DNA of 20,978 nucleotides from Gammaproteobacteria bacterium UBA4475 (GTDB taxonomy: Bacteria > Pseudomonadota > Gammaproteobacteria > Pseudomonadales > Azotimanducaceae). Position numbers and translations under genes: made by a program. Position 1 is the stretch's first letter. Every line of letters begins with the position of its first letter. Shown in pieces: positions 17,520 through 20,978 of the stretch. The stretch is taken from positions 1-20,978 of the forward strand of contig DGOD01000119.1 in the NCBI GenBank assembly GCA_002389265.1. The letters are read 5' to 3'. The notes under the pieces are model-generated. The model had not been told where the DNA came from, did not search any database, and worked only from the letters and a program-made list of their open reading frames with translations.

Positions 17520-18974
17520 ATGCCTCTTTTAACAAACATCGCGCGCTTTGCCTTCGGGCTTGGATGCATTCTCAACCAAAGCGCGCTATCCGCGGAAGAC
17601 GACCTGCGCGGCACACGCCCGAATATCGTCTTCTTCCTCGCGGATGATCAGAGTTTCCCGGATCACGCCATCAATGGGAATACTAAGGTGCCTGCGCCCA
17701 CTACGCTGGCGTTTTCGAAGGAGGCCTTGGTCTTTGACCGTGCCTACACCGGTCAGGCTGTTTGTGCGCCGAGTCGCTCGATGCTCTACTCGGGACTCTA
17801 TCCAATCCGTAATGGCTGCTTCCTCAACCACTACTCCGTTCGCTCGGGAGTGAAGACTATCGCCGCTTATTTGCGTGAGCTTGACTACCAGGTAATCCTC
17901 GCGGGCAAGTCACATGTGAAACCCAGCTCCCAGTTCCCTTGGAGCGAGCATATGAACCCCGTGCGAGAGCCAGGCCTGCCGCGTCCGGTCATTCCTTTGG
18001 CAGAGATGGATCGATTTATCGCGAATTCGGGCGATCAGCCCTTTTGCATGATAGTGGCCAGCGAATACCCACACGGGCCCTACATCAAGGATACTCCTTT
18101 TACCGCGACCGACATCCAGATGCCGCCGTATCTGCCGTCCACCGAAGGGAACCTTAGGCGTGCCACCCAGTACTACGCCAGTATCGCTCAAAAAGAAAAA
18201 GAATTTCAGGCGGTCTTGAATTTATTAAAGCAGCACAATCGCGAATCGGACACCCTGGTTTTATATGCCGATGATCATGGCGCGGACATGGGGAAATTTA
18301 CCGTGTCGGATCGCGGCTTACGGGTGGCCTTCATGGCGCGCTGGCCTGGCAAGATTGCGACGGGCCGCACCGCGGCGCTGACAAGTTTTGCCGATTTTGT
18401 CCCGACCGCGATTGAACTGGCGGGCGGGACAGTCCCCGAAAATCTCGATGGCAAAAGCCTACTTCCGGTCTTGAGCGGCAGCACAGCAAAGCACCACGAC
18501 TACGTTTACGGGGTCTCGCACAATCAAGGCATCCAGCGCCGTAGTGTCTTTCCGCAACGCTCTGTGCATGACGGGCGCTACCATTATGTGTGGAATTTTA
18601 ACAATATGGAACGTATCGAGCGCGATCGAGCCGCCGGCAAGGCGATCAACTACTTCCTAGAGCGCGGCGCTAAAGAGCACGGCCTCCCGGAAGAGCAACT
18701 CTTCGATACCCAGACCGATCCTTTCGAATTCAAGAACCTCGCCGAGGATCCTGAACTGGCAGGGACCAAGGCCCGCCTTAAAGCCGCGCTCTTTGTCTGG
18801 ATGGAGCAGCAAAACGATCACCTCAGCGAGGACGGGGCGATCACTCTTTTTGCGGTTAAAAAGCACTCCCTCAACCAGACCGAGAAGCAATTTAATTACG
18901 TCGTGCCGGAGCAACATTCAGCGCCGGTCGCCGGCTTAGTCGACCCACACGCAAGCACTCAGCCCAATCCCTAA
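17520..18974 (+). CDS. Secreted sulfatase, heparan N-sulfatase-like (S1 family)
   Basis: I chose ATG 17520 (484 aa) since it starts a signal peptide (MPLLTNIARFAFGLGCILNQ, cleavage near SALSA-ED). An in-frame GTG at 17406 would only add a basic, cysteine-rich stretch that looks non-coding. The sulfatase core shows PNIVFFLADDQS with metal-binding aspartates and the C-A-P-S-R maturation motif (C82, predicted formylglycine). It also shows LYSGLYPIRNG, LAGKSHVKP, YADDHGADMGKF and SDRGLRVAFMARWPGKI. The last two segments and the compact length point to the sulfoglucosamine sulfohydrolase-like branch, distinct from the two larger sulfatases upstream. Many bacterial relatives act on O-sulfated glycans, so N-sulfate specificity should not be assumed. 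It has no extra domains. It is visibly more GC-rich than the gene pair before it, which suggests a separate origin. Confidence 0.9.
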   Translation: MPLLTNIARFAFGLGCILNQSALSAEDDLRGTRPNIVFFLADDQSFPDHAINGNTKVPAPTTLAFSKEALVFDRAYTGQAVCAPSRSMLYSGLYPIRNGCFLNHYSVRSGVKTIAAYLRELDYQVILAGKSHVKPSSQFPWSEHMNPVREPGLPRPVIPLAEMDRFIANSGDQPFCMIVASEYPHGPYIKDTPFTATDIQMPPYLPSTEGNLRRATQYYASIAQKEKEFQAVLNLLKQHNRESDTLVLYADDHGADMGKFTVSDRGLRVAFMARWPGKIATGRTAALTSFADFVPTAIELAGGTVPENLDGKSLLPVLSGSTAKHHDYVYGVSHNQGIQRRSVFPQRSVHDGRYHYVWNFNNMERIERDRAAGKAINYFLERGAKEHGLPEEQLFDTQTDPFEFKNLAEDPELAGTKARLKAALFVWMEQQNDHLSEDGAITLFAVKKHSLNQTEKQFNYVVPEQHSAPVAGLVDPHASTQPNP

Positions 18975-19161
18975 TTGGCTGCTGAGCTAGCCAAATCGAC
19001 GGCTACTGATCAGCTCTGGCTAGTTTCAAAAGTGGTTATCACCGTTTCATTACCGTTAATTGCGCGAATCAGTAAGATTTGGTAAATTCATATTCAATAC
19101 GGTGGAACACGCCGTGATTTACTTAATCTATTAACCCCAATACTCAATAATTCATATTATC

Positions 19162-20046
19162 ATGAATATTTTATTTAAAATTTTATTGCCCGCAGTTTGC
19201 GTGGCCAACCTAGCTACAGCCCAAGCGCTAGTGGACTATCAATTTAACGATACTAACGGCGGCGATGTAAATGATCCTACCGAGGTGGCTAATTCTGGTA
19301 GCGAATCTGACGCAGCGTGGAATTTCGGAGTTGGTAAAGTGCAGAATGGTAATCTCAATTATGGTTACACCTCGTCATTCAAGTTTAATCAGGTAGATCT
19401 CAACTCAGGTACAACTGCTAACCGCAAGCTACAGTTTGCTGATAGCCTGACTACGTCGGATATGACGCAATATAGCTTTACCGTCGATTTTGCCAAGTGG
19501 GATTTACGTCAGTTTTGGGACCCGAATAACGTCTCCGATACCAATAAGGGGATTCAGATATCCTTGGATGGCAATGGCGGTAGTGCAACGTTAGGCTTTA
19601 CGACCAATGCTGGCGGTGGCTTTCGTGCATTCAGCCAAGGCGCTGGTTCGACCTTTACACAGGTTAATGGTGGTGCCTTCACCACTCAGCTAAATAGGTT
19701 TGAAGCTCTTGGAGGTGTCTTACAAATCAATGGTGACTTGAGCACAGGATTGTGGTCTGCTCAAGCGAAAGACGGAGAAGCTGGCGCTGAATGGCAGACG
19801 CTTGGTAACGGCACCGGATTAACAACCATTGCCTCGATCACTCTAGCTGCTAGAACGCCAACCGCCGGTTCGTGGGGTGGATCCAGCTCGGGTGCAGCTA
19901 CAGATGCTACTGTGAGTGGCACAGCCGGTGATTATTTGATGATTGATAGTTTGGACTTAACAGCAGTGCCTGAGCCTAGCTCGTATGCACTACTCGCTGG
20001 CATGCTCGCTCTAGCCAGTAGAGTGATGGTGCGTCGCCGCCAGTAA
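19162..20046 (+). CDS. PEP-CTERM surface protein
   Basis: The 294-aa protein has a signal peptide (about residues 1-22, ending ATAQA) and a single beta-rich domain of about 244 residues. At residues 269-294 it ends with a PEP-CTERM sorting signal: VPEPSSYALLAG, a hydrophobic helix, and the basic tail RVMVRRRQ. In known systems an exosortase recognises this tail and anchors or processes the protein at the cell surface; no exosortase gene is in the window. The mature domain is a homologue of the domain inserted in the sulfatase at 8544, sharing VDYQFND, VDFAKWDLR..WD, LNRFE, DGEAGAEWQT, GSWGG and ATDATVSGTAGDY. A strong terminator follows directly, so it forms a single-gene unit. The role is unknown; glycan binding is plausible because the related domain sits in a carbohydrate sulfatase. 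Confidence 0.88.
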   Translation: MNILFKILLPAVCVANLATAQALVDYQFNDTNGGDVNDPTEVANSGSESDAAWNFGVGKVQNGNLNYGYTSSFKFNQVDLNSGTTANRKLQFADSLTTSDMTQYSFTVDFAKWDLRQFWDPNNVSDTNKGIQISLDGNGGSATLGFTTNAGGGFRAFSQGAGSTFTQVNGGAFTTQLNRFEALGGVLQINGDLSTGLWSAQAKDGEAGAEWQTLGNGTGLTTIASITLAARTPTAGSWGGSSSGAATDATVSGTAGDYLMIDSLDLTAVPEPSSYALLAGMLALASRVMVRRRQ

Positions 20047-20069
20047 GCGATACGATTACATTTTACTTT

Positions 20070-20102
20070 GAACCCCACGTATTTTACGTGGGGTTCTTTT
20101 TT
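20070..20102 (+). terminator. Strong Rho-independent terminator
   Basis: GAACCCCACGTA (20070-20081) and TACGTGGGGTTC (20085-20096) form a perfect 12-bp stem with a three-base loop, followed by six T (20097-20102). It lies 24 bases after the PEP-CTERM stop codon. The stem is nearly symmetric, but only the plus strand has the T-run after it; the other side reads caaagtaaaa. Confidence 0.93.
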
Positions 20103-20193
20103 GCCTAAAGCGCTTCTTTTTGTGCCTTTGTTTGCTAGATTTCCCCCTTGCTGGCGAAGGCGGATACTTGCACTCGACCGATTAAAATAATAG

Positions 20194-20978
20194 ATGAATA
20201 AGTGTCATTTAGTGAGTGGCTTAGTCACTTTTTTATGGGTCTTTCAGGCCTCAGTCTCTGGTGCGCAGTGGCGCCAGCCTGATACGCACTGGCTCTACAA
20301 GACCGTGAATGATACTGAGTTGAAGCTGCATGTTTTCACACCAGAAGGGCATCGCCCGTCGGATAAGCGCCCCGCAATTATTTTCTTTTTTGGCGGCGGT
20401 TGGAATAATGGATCACCCGGGCAGCATTATTCTCAGTGCGCCCATTTGGCATCTAGAGGGATGGTGGCGATGTCGGCAGAATACCGAGTCAAGTCACGCA
20501 ACCAGACCACACCAAAAGAGTGCGTCGAAGATGGTAAATCGGCGATTCGTTGGCTGCGCTCGCATGCGGCTGAACTTGGGGTCGATCCGACTCGGATTGC
20601 AGCCGGCGGGGCTTCGGCTGGTGGCCATGTAGCGGCCGCGGCAGGCACGGTCGATAGCTTTGACGCCAGGAGTGAAGATTTGGGGATCTCCTCGCGACCC
20701 GATGCACTGGTGCTATTCAATCCAGTATTTGATAACGGACCCAGCGGCTTCGGTCACTCCAGAGTGAAGGCGTATTGGCAGGACATCTCACCGATTCACA
20801 ATATCAGCGCATCCGCCCCTCCAACCATAGTTTTTCTAGGGACGGAGGACGAATACATCGGCGCAGCAGTGGCCGTTCGCTATAAAGAGTTAATGGATCA
20901 ATCAGGTGTGCGTTGCGATCTACATTTATACCCAGGGCAAGCGCATGGGTTTTACAACCCCGACCGAAAAAATGGGTA
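20194..20978 (+). CDS. Secreted alpha/beta-hydrolase esterase (partial, runs off window end)
   Basis: An open frame from ATG 20194 continues past the end of the window (261 complete codons visible). It starts with a signal peptide, MNKCHLVSGLVTFLWVFQAS, cleaved near SGAQW. The fold is an alpha/beta-hydrolase of the BD-FAE / acetyl-xylan-esterase-like type. Visible motifs are the oxyanion loop FFFGGGWNNGSP, the nucleophile elbow GGASAGGH (S141), GTEDEYIG with the catalytic aspartate (D219), and QAHGF with the histidine (H251). It therefore has a full catalytic triad and only a C-terminal tail is likely missing. Next to xylan genes, removal of acetyl or feruloyl groups from xylan is the natural guess. 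The strong terminator upstream means that it has its own promoter within 20103-20193. Confidence 0.88.
   Translation, partial: MNKCHLVSGLVTFLWVFQASVSGAQWRQPDTHWLYKTVNDTELKLHVFTPEGHRPSDKRPAIIFFFGGGWNNGSPGQHYSQCAHLASRGMVAMSAEYRVKSRNQTTPKECVEDGKSAIRWLRSHAAELGVDPTRIAAGGASAGGHVAAAAGTVDSFDARSEDLGISSRPDALVLFNPVFDNGPSGFGHSRVKAYWQDISPIHNISASAPPTIVFLGTEDEYIGAAVAVRYKELMDQSGVRCDLHLYPGQAHGFYNPDRKNG

Noticed and set aside
18985..19025. CTAGCC...GGCTAG inverted repeat after the third sulfatase
   Set aside because: The 6-bp stem has a loop of about 26 bases and only three T after it; this is compatible with chance.
1..20978. CRISPR arrays, tRNA or rRNA genes, insertion sequences, riboswitches
   Set aside because: I looked for regularly spaced repeats, cloverleaf-like segments, transposase motifs and terminal inverted repeats and saw none I could support. 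The only long repeat is the GH52 5' duplication.

Overview
The window most resembles a marine or aquatic member of the Verrucomicrobiota, probably the Opitutae/Puniceicoccales side. This is an inference from gene content, since no rRNA or marker gene is present. The pointers are several large secreted formylglycine sulfatases with extra beta-sandwich domains, a PEP-CTERM protein, a XylR-type regulator (sugar-binding domain fused to an AraC helix-turn-helix), a long pilin-like protein resembling Verru_Chthon cassette protein A, calcium-binding DxDxDG..NLxEY segments near C-termini, and weak or absent Shine-Dalgarno sequences.

Layout. Positions 1-5367 are a xylan block: a truncated GH52 beta-xylosidase remnant that keeps its upstream region (39-384), a secreted modular GH10 xylanase (416-2392), an intact cytoplasmic GH52 beta-xylosidase (2667-4799), and a short stretch that reads like the C-terminal end of another GH10 enzyme (4841-5050). 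Positions 5368-11696 hold two consecutive large secreted sulfatases of the iduronate-2-sulfatase-like type. A convergent XylR-family regulator follows on the minus strand (11813-12967). It is divergent, across an AT-rich 341-bp gap, from a two-gene unit (13309-17363): a giant pilin-like protein and a translationally coupled small secreted protein. A third sulfatase (17520-18974), a PEP-CTERM protein with a strong terminator (19162-20102), and the start of a secreted alpha/beta-hydrolase esterase (20194 to the window end) complete the window.

How the genes may work together (inference): the GH10 enzyme cuts a xylan backbone outside the cell, the sulfatases and the esterase remove sulfate and acyl decorations, imported xylo-oligosaccharides are cleaved by GH52 in the cytoplasm, and the XylR-type protein senses the released pentose. 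This would suit a sulfated and/or acylated heteroxylan. No transporter, sulfatase-maturating enzyme or xylose isomerase lies in the window, so the locus is incomplete here.

The most notable observations are: (1) the second sulfatase appears to carry, inside a CBM4/9-like domain, an inserted copy of the complete mature domain of the nearby PEP-CTERM protein; (2) a GH52 fragment with an exact 168-bp in-frame deletion and an ungapped copy of the GH52 upstream region sits just in front of the GH10 gene; (3) an AT-rich element is shared by both GH52 upstream regions and the regulator/pilin divergent region.
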